From Phycisphaerales bacterium (GTDB lineage Bacteria > Planctomycetota > Phycisphaerae > UBA1845 > UTPLA1), in contig JAKSDK010000448.1 in NCBI GenBank assembly GCA_022360095.1, positions 62,001 to 126,000 on the forward strand: a stretch of DNA of 64,000 nt, given 5' to 3'. A program made the translations under genes and the position numbers. This document shows, piece after piece, positions 20,782 through 30,100 of this stretch; position 1 is the first letter of the stretch, and the number at the start of each line of letters is the position of its first letter. The notes beneath the pieces are model-generated. The model worked only from the letters and a program-made list of their open reading frames with translations. It was not told where the DNA came from and searched no databases.

Positions 20782-21267
20782 ATGACCGACAGTGCGTTCG
20801 AATTCGAAACAGCGGAAACGTTCCAATCTCCCACAGTACGGCAAATCTCCGTCTTCCTGGATGACCGAGTCGGGGCGTTGATGCGTCTCTTTCAGTCCTT
20901 CGAAGGTTCAGCGATTCGCGTCGTGGGGATGTCGGTCGTCCATGCGATCGATTGCGCAATTGTACGCCTTCTCTGCGATGACAACGATCAGGCCGTCGAA
21001 ATCCTCAAAAAACGAGGCTTTCCGGTTAGCGAATCGGAACTGGTCGTCGTCGAGGTCCCTCACGGCCACGGCTTGATGTCCATCTGCTCGGCCCTGCTCG
21101 CCGGCGAAGTCAACATCGACTACGCTTATCCACTATTGATCCGTCCGACCGGCCGTGCGGCCCTGGCCATTCACACGGACAATCTGGAAACTGCCGTACA
21201 GCTTCTTAGAGCGCGACGGTTTACCGTAATGGACGAAAACGACCTCGGCCCCGGACCGATTCGGTAG
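20782..21267 (+). CDS. Double-ACT-domain regulatory protein
   Basis: This is a 161-residue cytoplasmic protein with two ACT-like beta-alpha-beta-beta-alpha-beta units: about residues 17-90 (RQISVFLDDRVGALMRLF) and 92-155 (VEVPHGHGLMSICSALL). ACT domains bind amino acids, and the first unit resembles the acetolactate-synthase small-subunit type. No enzyme domain is attached, so it is likely a sensor or accessory subunit. Divergence from trpBA suggests a link to amino-acid metabolism, but that is context only. Confidence 0.8.
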   Translation: MTDSAFEFETAETFQSPTVRQISVFLDDRVGALMRLFQSFEGSAIRVVGMSVVHAIDCAIVRLLCDDNDQAVEILKKRGFPVSESELVVVEVPHGHGLMSICSALLAGEVNIDYAYPLLIRPTGRAALAIHTDNLETAVQLLRARRFTVMDENDLGPGPIR

Positions 21268-21295
21268 GCAGGTCGTCCTTCGATGTCGAATTCTC

Positions 21296-21369
21296 GGGCG
21301 ATTAGCTCAGTTGGCTAGAGCACCTCGTTTACACCGAGGGGGTCGCAGGTTCGAGTCCTGCATCGCCCA
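21296..21369 (+). tRNA. tRNA-Val (anticodon UAC)
   Basis: A 74-nt cloverleaf: acceptor GGGCGAT (21296-21302) pairs with ATCGCCC (21362-21368), with discriminator A21369. The D-arm carries AGCTCAGTTGGCTAGAGC. The anticodon stem CCTCG/CGAGG encloses loop TTTACAC with anticodon TAC at 21330-21332. The T-arm is GCAGG TTCGAGT CCTGC. The 3' CCA is not encoded. A decayed integrase reading frame on the other strand runs into its 3' half. Confidence 0.97.
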
Positions 21370-21680
21370 ATACTTCGGGATTTCGAGTTCCGCATAAGTT
21401 TGCCGATCTTCGCCTCTTTCGGCTGCGACGCTTTGCGAGGCCCTTCCGCAGAATGCTGCACCGGATTCTGCAGCGCGCCGAAAGCTTGTGCGGCGCGTTC
21501 GAAGTGCTCGTCGGTCACTTGCAGATCGTGCTTCATCGCCACGGGGCGTGAGTTGCCCATCCAAGCGCAAACGACGTGAGTCGGGAGTCCTCCTCCAACT
21601 CGGTCAAGCCACCGCCGTCGACGGCCTCAACGAAACGGGCGAGATCGTTCTCGTCCACGATCCAGTCCCCCTGAAACGCG
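21315..21680 (-). pseudogene. Decayed tyrosine-recombinase (integrase) C-terminus at tRNA-Val
   Basis: The minus strand reads HVVCAWMGNSRPVAMKHDL, then QVTDEHFERAAQ and GALQNPVQ. This is the end of a phage-type tyrosine integrase, where HYLQVTD normally carries the catalytic Tyr in the preceding motif. Here the residue is Asp (KHDLQVTD), so the nucleophile is lost. Just upstream the frame continues as LTELEED only after a 1-nt shift; one missing T inside GAGGACTCCCG would restore EEDFPTHVV. The catalytic Arg-rich core is absent. Further upstream, around 21620-21680, the frame reads WIVDENDLARFVEAV, reminiscent of an excisionase-type HTH end. The frame runs through into the tRNA. It is a remnant of an integrated element. 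Confidence 0.7.
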
Positions 21681-21790
21681 CTGCCGCCTCAGTCGCAGGG
21701 CATCGGGTTTCCTCCTTGATCCAGGAACGAAACCTATTCAAAACCCGGATCGAGTTCAGGGGGAAAGGTCAACGGGATGGTTAGAGATCG

Positions 21791-22405
21791 TCAATCTCGG
21801 CTCATGAAGTTTGAGAATGTTCCTAAACGCTCTTTCAGTCTTGAAAGCGCACGGTGACATAGCGATCGGGCCGCACTCTTTGTTCCGCCGAGTTGAGATA
21901 CGATGGATTCCCATTCCAAACCCTCAAAGAATCTAAGCTCCAATACGCGGCGCTCTTTCTCCGAAGGCAACGTTCGAATGGCCGCTTCGAGCACTGCGGC
22001 CGACTCGCGCCGTGCGGCCGATCCGCCGGGTGTGTGCCGATACGGGTTCAACGCATCGACGGGTTCGGCGACGGAATCGGAAACGTCCGGTTGCACGTCC
22101 GCGCCGCCGCGATCGACTTTGCGAATCTGGTCAATCAAACGGTTCCTGGCAATTCGCTTGAGCCACGCGGGAAAAGAACCCTTGCCCCGATACTCAAAGC
22201 CAGCAATGTTTCGAAACGCCTCTTCATAAGTAACCTGAATGATGTCGGCGGGATCGATTTTCCCCTGGATCCGCTTGGGCATCTCCGCGGCAATGAACGC
22301 TTCGAGCATCGAATAGTAATCCCGAAACAGATGTTCATGCGCCGCCGAATCTCCTTCCGCAGCACGCGCCAACAAGTGGGCCTCGGTTTCGTTTGACAAT
22401 TCCAT
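21791..22405 (-). CDS. ECF-type RNA polymerase sigma factor
   Basis: This is a 204-residue alternative sigma factor. Region 2 includes DPADIIQVTYEEAFRNIAGF and the -10 contact segment FPAWLKRIARNRLIDQIRK. A Ser/Asp-rich linker follows, then region 4 with the HTH WESIVSQLGGTKSAARSLC and ALSRLKERL. The pattern fits planctomycete ECF groups that work beside Ser/Thr kinases rather than classical anti-sigma factors. A kinase-TPR gene lies 2 kb away on the other strand. No anti-sigma gene is adjacent. Confidence 0.88.
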   Translation of the reverse strand: MELSNETEAHLLARAAEGDSAAHEHLFRDYYSMLEAFIAAEMPKRIQGKIDPADIIQVTYEEAFRNIAGFEYRGKGSFPAWLKRIARNRLIDQIRKVDRGGADVQPDVSDSVAEPVDALNPYRHTPGGSAARRESAAVLEAAIRTLPSEKERRVLELRFFEGLEWESIVSQLGGTKSAARSLCHRALSRLKERLGTFSNFMSRD

Positions 22406-22795
22406 CGTAAGTTCCGAAACGTTGCTGATCGACCTTCTATTGCATGTCAGCGTTAGCGATGCAATATTCCTCTTCTATCGTATCCCCAATTGGACTCACA
22501 AGGAAACTCAACTCGGCATCATTCACTTTCGGCGTTATTCCTCGGCAGCGGCTTGCTCTTGCTTGAGACCGTATCACCGGCCTTGGCCATCCCACAAGCT
22601 CTTCCTCTGTCAATATATTTACAGCCTCTCGCCAAACCCGCCAAGCGCGACTGGGCGTTACCCAAATGTCGCAAGAGGACTATATAAACGCGCATAAGAA
22701 AGCACCGACAACGTTGAAGTTGTCGGTGCTTCCGATTCCTGCAGACGCTCAAGCCCGGCAAACCTGATCGCCTGTGTTGCATCGTGTCAACGCAT
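22406..22795. other. Intergenic region with one terminator
   Basis: I see no convincing gene in these 390 bp. A small inverted repeat (ATTGCAT 22439-22445 / ATGCAAT 22459-22465) lies about 35 bp upstream of the ECF sigma start and might be an operator. The right part holds the terminator listed separately. Confidence 0.4.
22700..22731 (-). terminator. Terminator of the M43-like protease gene
   Basis: A 13-bp perfect stem (AAGCACCGACAAC 22700-22712 with GTTGTCGGTGCTT 22719-22731) has a 6-nt loop. On the minus strand it is followed by TCTTAT, moderately T-rich. It lies 65 bp past the protease stop. Confidence 0.68.
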
Positions 22796-23878
22796 CTACT
22801 GCAGAAATCTATTGTCTGGCGAGCGAGTTCGCTGAGACGCTTTCTGTCCCATTGCGGCGCGGCCCCTCCGCCGGCAGCTAAGCATCATGAAAGGAAGCAG
22901 CAAGGGGAAACCGGAGCCACAACTAGTCGGAAGCGGCGTTTCGATACAATCCTGATCGACGAACTGGCACGCGCAATCGCATCCGTCTCCAGCGCCATTC
23001 CACCCGGGCGGACAATTCCCTTCGTACACCGTTCCGCTCCAATCGTAGTCGCAACCTTGAGGCGGAGGTGGTGGAGGTGGAGGTGGAGGCGGCGGCGGCG
23101 GAGGAGGAGGAGGAGGAGGCTGTGGCGGCGACGTACCTTCAATCACATGACTGCGATGTATGCTCATATTCTCCGCGATCAGGTCGCGCTGACACGATGT
23201 GAACACAGCCCGAGTCGGGTCTGACTGATTCATGAACGAGTAGCTCATCAGATTGTTCTCGTGTGGGCAGGAGTCTGGGCAGGTTTGATGCGTTCCGTCC
23301 GAGTATACTCCTCCAGCGCCAAGACATACATCTATATTGGTGTTGCCCCCGGTTAAGTTCTGAAACGTGTGGAAAAGGCCGAAGTAATGGCCTAATTCGT
23401 GGACCCAGATCGCGCCGTGCGCCTCGGATCGATCGCGAACCGACGCATTCATGACAACAATATGATCGTTTTCGAATGGGAATGAACAGACACCGCCACA
23501 ATCGGTAAGCGATGTTAGATAGACATTCACCGCATTAGAGCGCCAATGAAATTGGCCAGGGTTCGTCGTTGCTTGCTGCTCAAGGAAATCCTTCGATCCA
23601 CATGACATGTAGGACCATTCCGCCGTGTTCGGAACGTCAACAATCTCAACGAGCTGAAGTCGCCACGGCGCGGCCATGTTCGCGAGCGTCTGGTTCGCTT
23701 CGTTGATAGAAGCTTCGATACCTGCATCTGAGGCATAGGGACCTGGAGTTCGTCCGCCCTGCGCGTTGAGAATGCACTTCACTGAAACGCGGACTTGCAT
23801 GTTAGTGTTGCCGGCTTCCTCTCCGTTCACAGTAGAAGCGACCAAGAGCAACATTGGGATCATCCAACTCTTAGACAT
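22796..23878 (-). CDS. Secreted M43-like (pappalysin-type) zinc metalloprotease
   Basis: The ATG at 23878 is preceded by AAGGAGAAGG, an excellent ribosome site, and opens a signal peptide (MSKSWMIPMLLLVASTVNG). The 360-residue protein has the zinc motif HELGHYFGLFH near residue 159 and a Met-turn NLMSYSFM near 214, the layout of the M43/cytophagalysin group. A run of about 20 prolines (about 254-272) then links to a Cys-rich segment (GCDYDWSGTVYEGNCPPGWN). The C-terminal end has a short hydrophobic stretch followed by SCRRRGR, like a CTERM sorting tail with extra residues. The Pro run is encoded by a near-perfect triplet repeat. It is extracellular with unknown substrate. Confidence 0.88.
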   Translation of the reverse strand: MSKSWMIPMLLLVASTVNGEEAGNTNMQVRVSVKCILNAQGGRTPGPYASDAGIEASINEANQTLANMAAPWRLQLVEIVDVPNTAEWSYMSCGSKDFLEQQATTNPGQFHWRSNAVNVYLTSLTDCGGVCSFPFENDHIVVMNASVRDRSEAHGAIWVHELGHYFGLFHTFQNLTGGNTNIDVCLGAGGVYSDGTHQTCPDSCPHENNLMSYSFMNQSDPTRAVFTSCQRDLIAENMSIHRSHVIEGTSPPQPPPPPPPPPPPPPPPPPPPPQGCDYDWSGTVYEGNCPPGWNGAGDGCDCACQFVDQDCIETPLPTSCGSGFPLLLPFMMLSCRRRGRAAMGQKASQRTRSPDNRFLQ

Positions 23879-24373
23879 TTCCTTCTCCTTACTCAAACGC
23901 CGTGCTTCATCTGCACTCGTTACAAGTCCCGGCCATGGCCGCTCAGCCTTGCCGTACAGGTTCCAAGCGACGAGAGGAGGCGGCGCGCTCGGATTTCGCA
24001 ACTTTTTTTGAAAGTCGGTCGGAGATGATTAGAAGGAAGGCCTGTCAACGTTTTCGCGGCTGTGATCGCCAGGCATGAAAATTTCGGCGAAACGGGCGAA
24101 GTCACGAGCGCGCCGGGCGTTCCGAACGCTTCAGGCCTTGTGGGAGTCGAGGATTCCTGCAGGACGCGATGACCATGGCTCACAAGGTTGTCATCGCACC
24201 ACAGAACCAATGGCTCACGTTGACGCAAAGATTGAATACGAGGAGAATAAATGTGTGTTCTTTGCCGTGACGGCCGTTCTCGTCGTGCTGATAGAGATGA
24301 GTCTGGGATCACGCTTCACTTAGCAAGGGGTATCTCCAAAACTTCCGGCCGCAAAGACTTCGAGAGCAAGCTG
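23879..24373. other. Divergent intergenic region
   Basis: This 495-bp stretch separates the protease and kinase genes. Short open frames are present on both strands, but none has a start site with ribosome signal or recognisable composition. It presumably carries both promoters. I could not pick a convincing -35/-10 pair. Confidence 0.35.
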
Positions 24374-26779
24374 ATGACATCAAAGCGCCAACAGCAGGTT
24401 GAAGAGCTCTATCAAAAGTTGAAAGACGCTGCTCCGAGCGAGCAAAAAGCCTTGCTTGAAGCGGAGTGTCCCAATGACGCCGAACTCCGAGCCGCAGTTG
24501 AGAAACTGCTCGACCAAGCAGATTCCTTTGCCACGCTCATGGACCTGGAACAGCAGGTGGATAGGGCCTTGAAACGAGGCCCGGTCGAACCGAGCGCGCC
24601 CTCCGCGATGCCTTCAATCGAAGGCTATGAGATCGTTCGCGAAATCGGTCGCGGGGGAATGGGCGTCGTGTACGAGGCACGTCAAAACAAGTTGAATCGC
24701 GTCGTTGCTCTGAAGGTGTTGCCAGCCATGCCCGGCGCGATCAATCGCGAAGCCGTCGAGCGATTTCGACATGAAGCCACGGCGGCCGGCAAATTGCACC
24801 ACACGAACATCGTGCCGATCTACGACTTCGGTCAATCCGGCCACCTTTACTATTACGCCATGGAACTGGTCAAAGGCCAGCCATTGAGCGAGATGATCCG
24901 GAGATTCGCGGAAGTCAATGCCGTAACTGCCTCGGCGGCGGACCTGGCGGAGCTGCTCTATTTGAACGACGAGGCCGAAGCGAAAATCCTCGCCGAATCC
25001 GAGAAGTCCGCTTCGAACGAATCCGGCTCCTCCTTCAGCCGGAGTGGTACGGGAAGCCACGGTCGCGCTTATTTTCATCAAATCGCACAATGGATGGCTG
25101 ACGTGGCAGACGCCCTCCACTATGCACATTCGCAGAACATCATTCATCGCGACATTAAGCCGGGTAATCTGCTCCTTTCGCAGGACGGCCGTCTCATGGT
25201 GCTGGACTTCGGGCTGGCCAAGAGCGCGAGCGAAGTCTCCGTCACGAAGACAGGTTCCCTATTGGGCACGCTTCGTTACATGAGCCCCGAGCAGGCCATG
25301 GCCAAACGAATGAAGGTAGACCATCGCACGGACATCTATTCGCTCGGCGCGACGATGTACGAGCTGCTGACATTTCAACCGGCCTTTCGCGGAAGTGATG
25401 ACAAGGAGATTCTCGGGCAGATCATCACGGGCGAGCCAACTACGCCGCGAAAAGTCGTGCATCACCTGCCCCGTGAACTGGAAACCATCTGCCTGAAGAC
25501 CTTGGAAAAAGACGCCAACCTCCGGTATGCGACGGCGAAAGAGCTTGCCGAGGACCTGCGGCGATACGCCCAGGATCTGCCGATCGTGGCGCGGCCCGTA
25601 GGTTTGTTCGGGCGCGCCTTGAAATTCATCCGGCGTCGCAAGGCGCTGTCCGTTGCGATGTTGACGACGGCATTCTTTGTTGTGGCGGTAGTGTTTGCAC
25701 TCCAATTCGCGCAGGAAGCCAAAGAGGAGCAGCGAGAGCGTGAGCAGGCTGAACAACTGGCCCAAGAGTCCGGCCAACAGGCCCGGGAAGAGCGATTGAA
25801 CGCGCTCATGAATGAGCTTCGACTTTACTGGCAGAAACGCGATTGGAATCAAGTGGAAAAAGTCTTAAGAGAAACGCTGGAGATCGAACCAAATAACTAC
25901 CGCACACTGGGCAATCTGGCCATCGCCAAAAAAGAACACTACGCTGACACTAAGAACGATCGGTTCCTGGAACAGGCGATGGCGTTCGCGGATCGCGCCC
26001 TGAAATTAAATCCAAAAGGATATGAGATCTGGAATTTGAAAGGCACGATCTTTCGAGAGCAGGGACTTCTCGATGATGCCGTTTCCTCTCATGAAAAGGC
26101 GATCAAACTTAACAACAGCTTTTACGCCAACTGGATCAGCCTCGCAAATGCTTATGCTCTGGCCGGTCGAATCGAGAAGGCGGAACAGAGTTTGTTGAGA
26201 GCCGTCGAACTCGAGGGAGGACGGCAGGAGTTCATGGGTTTGCATAACCTCGCGGCCGTGCAAATACGACTCGGCAAACCCGAAGCCGTGAAGTCGCTCG
26301 ACATGGCCATCAAAAAGGCGGACGACGACGACAGCACGGCTTCAACGCGATCAGCCAAGCTGTTGGAGGCAAAGCTGCATCTTCAACTTGAAGGATACGT
26401 CGACTTCGATCGCGCATTGTCCGCGGCCATCGCGGCACAAAGCCTGTCCGACGCCGACGATCCGAAGGGCCTCCGACTGTTGGCCATTGCTTATATGCAG
26501 AGCGGAAACTTGTCGAAGGCGATCGAGAGTGCCGACTTGGTCTTGAGCATAAAGAACCAGGACGCCCATGCATCGCTGATCCTGGCTGTCGCCGAGGGGC
26601 GCATGGGGCAAGCTGATACGGCGCGCAATCACCTTGAGATGGCCGAACACGCAATCCAATCCGAACCTGAGGCTCGTCGCGATGTGATGGTGGACAAAGG
26701 GCTTCTTTGGTTCGAAAACGTGACTGAATTCGAAGGCCTTCGCGCCGAGGCCAAAGCGTTCATCGGCGACTCACCATGA
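24374..26779 (+). CDS. Membrane Ser/Thr protein kinase with TPR repeats
   Basis: I use the ATG at 24374 (MTSKRQQQVEELYQ), because the residues before it in frame look non-coding. The 801-residue protein has an N-terminal helical segment, then a Hanks-type kinase: Gly loop GRGGMGVVYEA near 93, VALK near 115, HRDIKPGN near 258, DFG near 279, and GTLRYMSPEQA. An insert of ~60 residues (LLYLNDEAEAKILAES) sits in the kinase N-lobe/C-lobe region. One membrane span lies near 430-448 (VAMLTTAFFVVAVVFAL), followed by about eight TPR-like repeats to the C-terminus. The kinase is cytoplasmic and the TPR part probably extracytoplasmic. It probably phosphorylates regulatory partners, but none is identified. 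Confidence 0.93.
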   Translation: MTSKRQQQVEELYQKLKDAAPSEQKALLEAECPNDAELRAAVEKLLDQADSFATLMDLEQQVDRALKRGPVEPSAPSAMPSIEGYEIVREIGRGGMGVVYEARQNKLNRVVALKVLPAMPGAINREAVERFRHEATAAGKLHHTNIVPIYDFGQSGHLYYYAMELVKGQPLSEMIRRFAEVNAVTASAADLAELLYLNDEAEAKILAESEKSASNESGSSFSRSGTGSHGRAYFHQIAQWMADVADALHYAHSQNIIHRDIKPGNLLLSQDGRLMVLDFGLAKSASEVSVTKTGSLLGTLRYMSPEQAMAKRMKVDHRTDIYSLGATMYELLTFQPAFRGSDDKEILGQIITGEPTTPRKVVHHLPRELETICLKTLEKDANLRYATAKELAEDLRRYAQDLPIVARPVGLFGRALKFIRRRKALSVAMLTTAFFVVAVVFALQFAQEAKEEQREREQAEQLAQESGQQAREERLNALMNELRLYWQKRDWNQVEKVLRETLEIEPNNYRTLGNLAIAKKEHYADTKNDRFLEQAMAFADRALKLNPKGYEIWNLKGTIFREQGLLDDAVSSHEKAIKLNNSFYANWISLANAYALAGRIEKAEQSLLRAVELEGGRQEFMGLHNLAAVQIRLGKPEAVKSLDMAIKKADDDDSTASTRSAKLLEAKLHLQLEGYVDFDRALSAAIAAQSLSDADDPKGLRLLAIAYMQSGNLSKAIESADLVLSIKNQDAHASLILAVAEGRMGQADTARNHLEMAEHAIQSEPEARRDVMVDKGLLWFENVTEFEGLRAEAKAFIGDSP

Positions 26780-26881
26780 CACCGTCACGTCCAAACGAAA
26801 CCGCGCCCATGCTTGAAAACACCGGAGATTCTGGAGTAGTCTATGAGTTAGGGCCGTTTTTGCGTCTACTACCTCGTGCAG

Positions 26882-27123
26882 TTTCACCCCGGAAGTTCGC
26901 ACGAGGCTGGGAGGCCGCCGAATCGTATTTGCGTCAAGGGGACTCTGTCGTCATCAGGCGATGGTCTTGCACTCAGAGGGGCGATGATGTGGAAGAATCG
27001 GGCGAAGACGGGTCTGTTGCAGCTTGGGGCGACTGGGTCGGTGGCCCTGTTGTTCCTGACGGTCGCATCCGCTCAGGGCCAAACGACCCGGCATGTCGCT
27101 GCCGCCTTGGCAACCGGCAGCGA
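26882..27123 (+). repeat. Leader/signal-peptide repeat, copy 1
   Basis: About 240 bp nearly identical to 34900-35140. It covers the untranslated leader, ribosome site, start codon, signal peptide and first mature residues of the giant gene at 26987. Identity ends sharply at GGCAGCGA. A handful of substitutions and about one 1-bp gap in the start-codon area separate the copies. Confidence 0.93.
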
Positions 27124-30100
27124 CCGTGGCCAGATCGGTGGAGGCGGCAGCGCTTTTCAACTTATACGCGGTTTTTCCGACTGCAACACCAACGGTGTGC
27201 CTGACGAAGAGGATATACTTCCTGCGATCATCACCGAAATCATCGACGCCACTGGCGACGGCGGGATCGGTCTGGTTGATCCCTCGGGGATCATTGTAGA
27301 CTCCGCGGGAAACGCTTACGTCGTCGGTCAAACCGGCAACAACGCCTTCAAGATTACGCCTGCCGGGGTCATCACTGAGATTATCAATGCCACCGGCGAC
27401 AGCGCAGGGAATCTCCTCAGTTTTCCTCAAGACATCGCCGTTGATAGCGTGGGGAACGTTTATGTCGCAGGAGCCTTTAGCAATAACGTTTTCAAGATCA
27501 CACCTGGCGGGGTTATCACTGAAATCATCGACGAGACTGGTGACAGCTCAGGTAATATGCTCAGTTTTCCCCAGGGCATTGACGTTGACGCTGCCGGCAA
27601 TGTCTATGTCGCAGGTGGTCTCAGCAATAATGCATTCAAGGTCACCTCGGCAGGCGTGATCACTCAGATCATCGATTTTTCCGGCGACGGTGGAGGCAAC
27701 ACTCTGTTCTCTCCGCAGGGCATTGCCGTAGATGTATCCGGTGACGTCTATGTAGCAGGTCAATCGAGCCACAACGCCTTCAAGATCACGGCCGGCGGGA
27801 CCGTGACCCAAATCATCAACGCGACGGGAGACGGCCTGGGAAATACCCTCAACCTTCCTTTTGGCGTCGCCGTTGATACCGCAGGAAATGTTTTCATTAC
27901 AGGAAACGGCAGTGATAACGCATTCAAGATCGAACCCGGTGGCGCGATCACCGAAATCATCGACCTAGCGGGCGACTTTACGGGCAACGGGCTCGAGGGG
28001 CCTTCCGAGGTTGCTGTTGACGCGGAAGGCAACGTTTTCCTTGCGGGTCGCAACAGCGACAACGCCTACCGGATTGCGCCGAATGGTGCCATTACGCTTA
28101 TCATCGATGCGACCGGTGACGGTGGCAACGGCCTCGACGGGCCATTCGGTATTGCCGTAGACACTGCGGGTGATGTCTACCTGACGGGACGCGATAGCGA
28201 CAACGCCTTCAAGATCACGCCTCCCGGCGGGTCGTTGGACTGCAACGACAACATGGTGCCCGATGAGTGTGAAGCGGATAATGACGGCGATGCTCTGATA
28301 AACGATTGCGACGATGACGACGACAATGATGGCGTGTTCGACGCGCAGGATGTTGCGCCGTTTAATCCGAACATTTGTCGCGACACGGATGATGATGGTT
28401 GCGATGATTGCGCGGTTACAGGCGCAGATGACTCCGGCGGGGATGCTTTCAATGACGGTGCGGACACCGATTCGGACGGTGTCTGTGACCTGAGCGACAA
28501 CTGTATTTCCGAACAGAATCCCGGCCAGGAGGATTGCCAACCCAATGGCATTGGCGACGCCTGCGACCTTGCAAACCTGACCAGCCAGGACTGCAACACA
28601 AATGACATTCCGGATTCTTGTGACATTGCCTCCGGGTTCAGCTTGGATTGCACCGGAAACGCGATCCCCGACGAGTGCGAACCCGATTGCAACAACAACC
28701 TTGTTCCAGATTCTTGCGACATCCTCGCTGAGACGAGTGATGATTGCAATGACAACGGCATCCCCGATGAATGCGACATCGACGTCAACAGCACTGCGCC
28801 CGGCGGACCATACTTTTGCACGGTAGATTGCGATCCGGATTGCAACAACAACGGCATCCCGGACATGTGCGACATTGAAGACTGCCCGGGGCTATCCGCT
28901 TGCGGCGACTGCAACGCAAACGACATTCCGGACGGATGCGACATCAGCAGCATGTTGTCCAACGATGTCGTCCAAAATGCGACGGGCCTTTCCGGGGCCG
29001 ACGGATTCCCCGACGAGTGCATCAGTTGGCTCGAAGTCGCGCCGTCACAAGCGTGGAGTGATCCTCTCAACTGGGCGCGCAACATCGTTCCCGGGGATGG
29101 GGACCCCGGCGAAGTTGAGAGCCCGACGATCAGTGTCGCGGGCACCATTGTTGACCTGAACATCAATGCGAGCATCAATAGTCTGATTCTTGGGGTGAAC
29201 TCCACGCTGAACATTTCTGCGGGCACCTTGACCCTCGATGCCCCAAACGGCTTTAGAAACGAGGGCATTTTCAACATCGAAGACGGTTTTTCGCTGACGG
29301 CAGCAAGCATAACGAAACTCACGGGATCACAGCCGATCCGGCTGAGGGGACCAACTGCAACAGTCTCCTCAGAAACGGCCGGTGATATGCTGACGAACCG
29401 GGCGACGATTTCCGGCAGGGGCATTGTCGATGCGGCGCTGATTAACGACCCAACCGGATCAGTGGTCGCCCTGTCCGGAGTTCTTCAGGTCGTCGGACCA
29501 TTCTCCAAAACGAACAATGGACAATTCAACGCAAGCGAAGGTGGGATATTACAGGTTGTCAACGCCAACGTGACCGGCTCCGGCTCTTATGCCGCCAACG
29601 GCGGGATGATTCAAGTTTCGCCCGGCGCAGGAAGTGCGTCGATTGCTGGAACAGCGATGGACATTCGAGCTTCGGGAAGTGATGCCGGCGTCGTCGAGAT
29701 CGTCGGCGATGCGAGTCTTAGCTTGGCTGGTGCGCTCATCATGGCCGATGGCGGAGCCTATCGTGGCCAAGCCGGCGCATCCGGTTCGCTCGATGCCGAC
29801 GGTGCCTCGATCACCGGCGCCGGCAACGGCGCACAACTGCATTTGTCAGATAACATGAGCGCGAATATCGTCGGAGCGGTTGTGGTCGACGGCAGTGCGT
29901 TTCCGTGCGGTCTCTTGCTCGGCTGCACGCCACCGATTCTCAGGGTGGAGGACTCGAGCACTCTGAACGCCGCCTCGATGAATGTGCTTGCCGGACTTGT
30001 GCAACTCAATGGCGGCAACATCGACATCACCGGCCCGATCAACATCGATGACGGCGGGGCCGTGGAAGCCAATAGCACAAACCCGGTGGACTCGTTTGAC

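Noticed and set aside
21307..21570. Minus-strand frame ending in the phrase SNLRPPRCKRGALAN
   Set aside because: This is the antisense reading of a tRNA gene, a classic false-gene ending. The only coding signal there is the integrase remnant in another frame.
24075..24323. Short plus-strand frame before the kinase
   Set aside because: No ribosome site, no recognisable composition, and it overlaps the kinase leader in another frame.
28177..29424. 415-residue Ser/Pro-rich minus-strand frame
   Set aside because: Shadow of the DCN-repeat and stalk region of the giant gene; low-complexity composition with no start signal.
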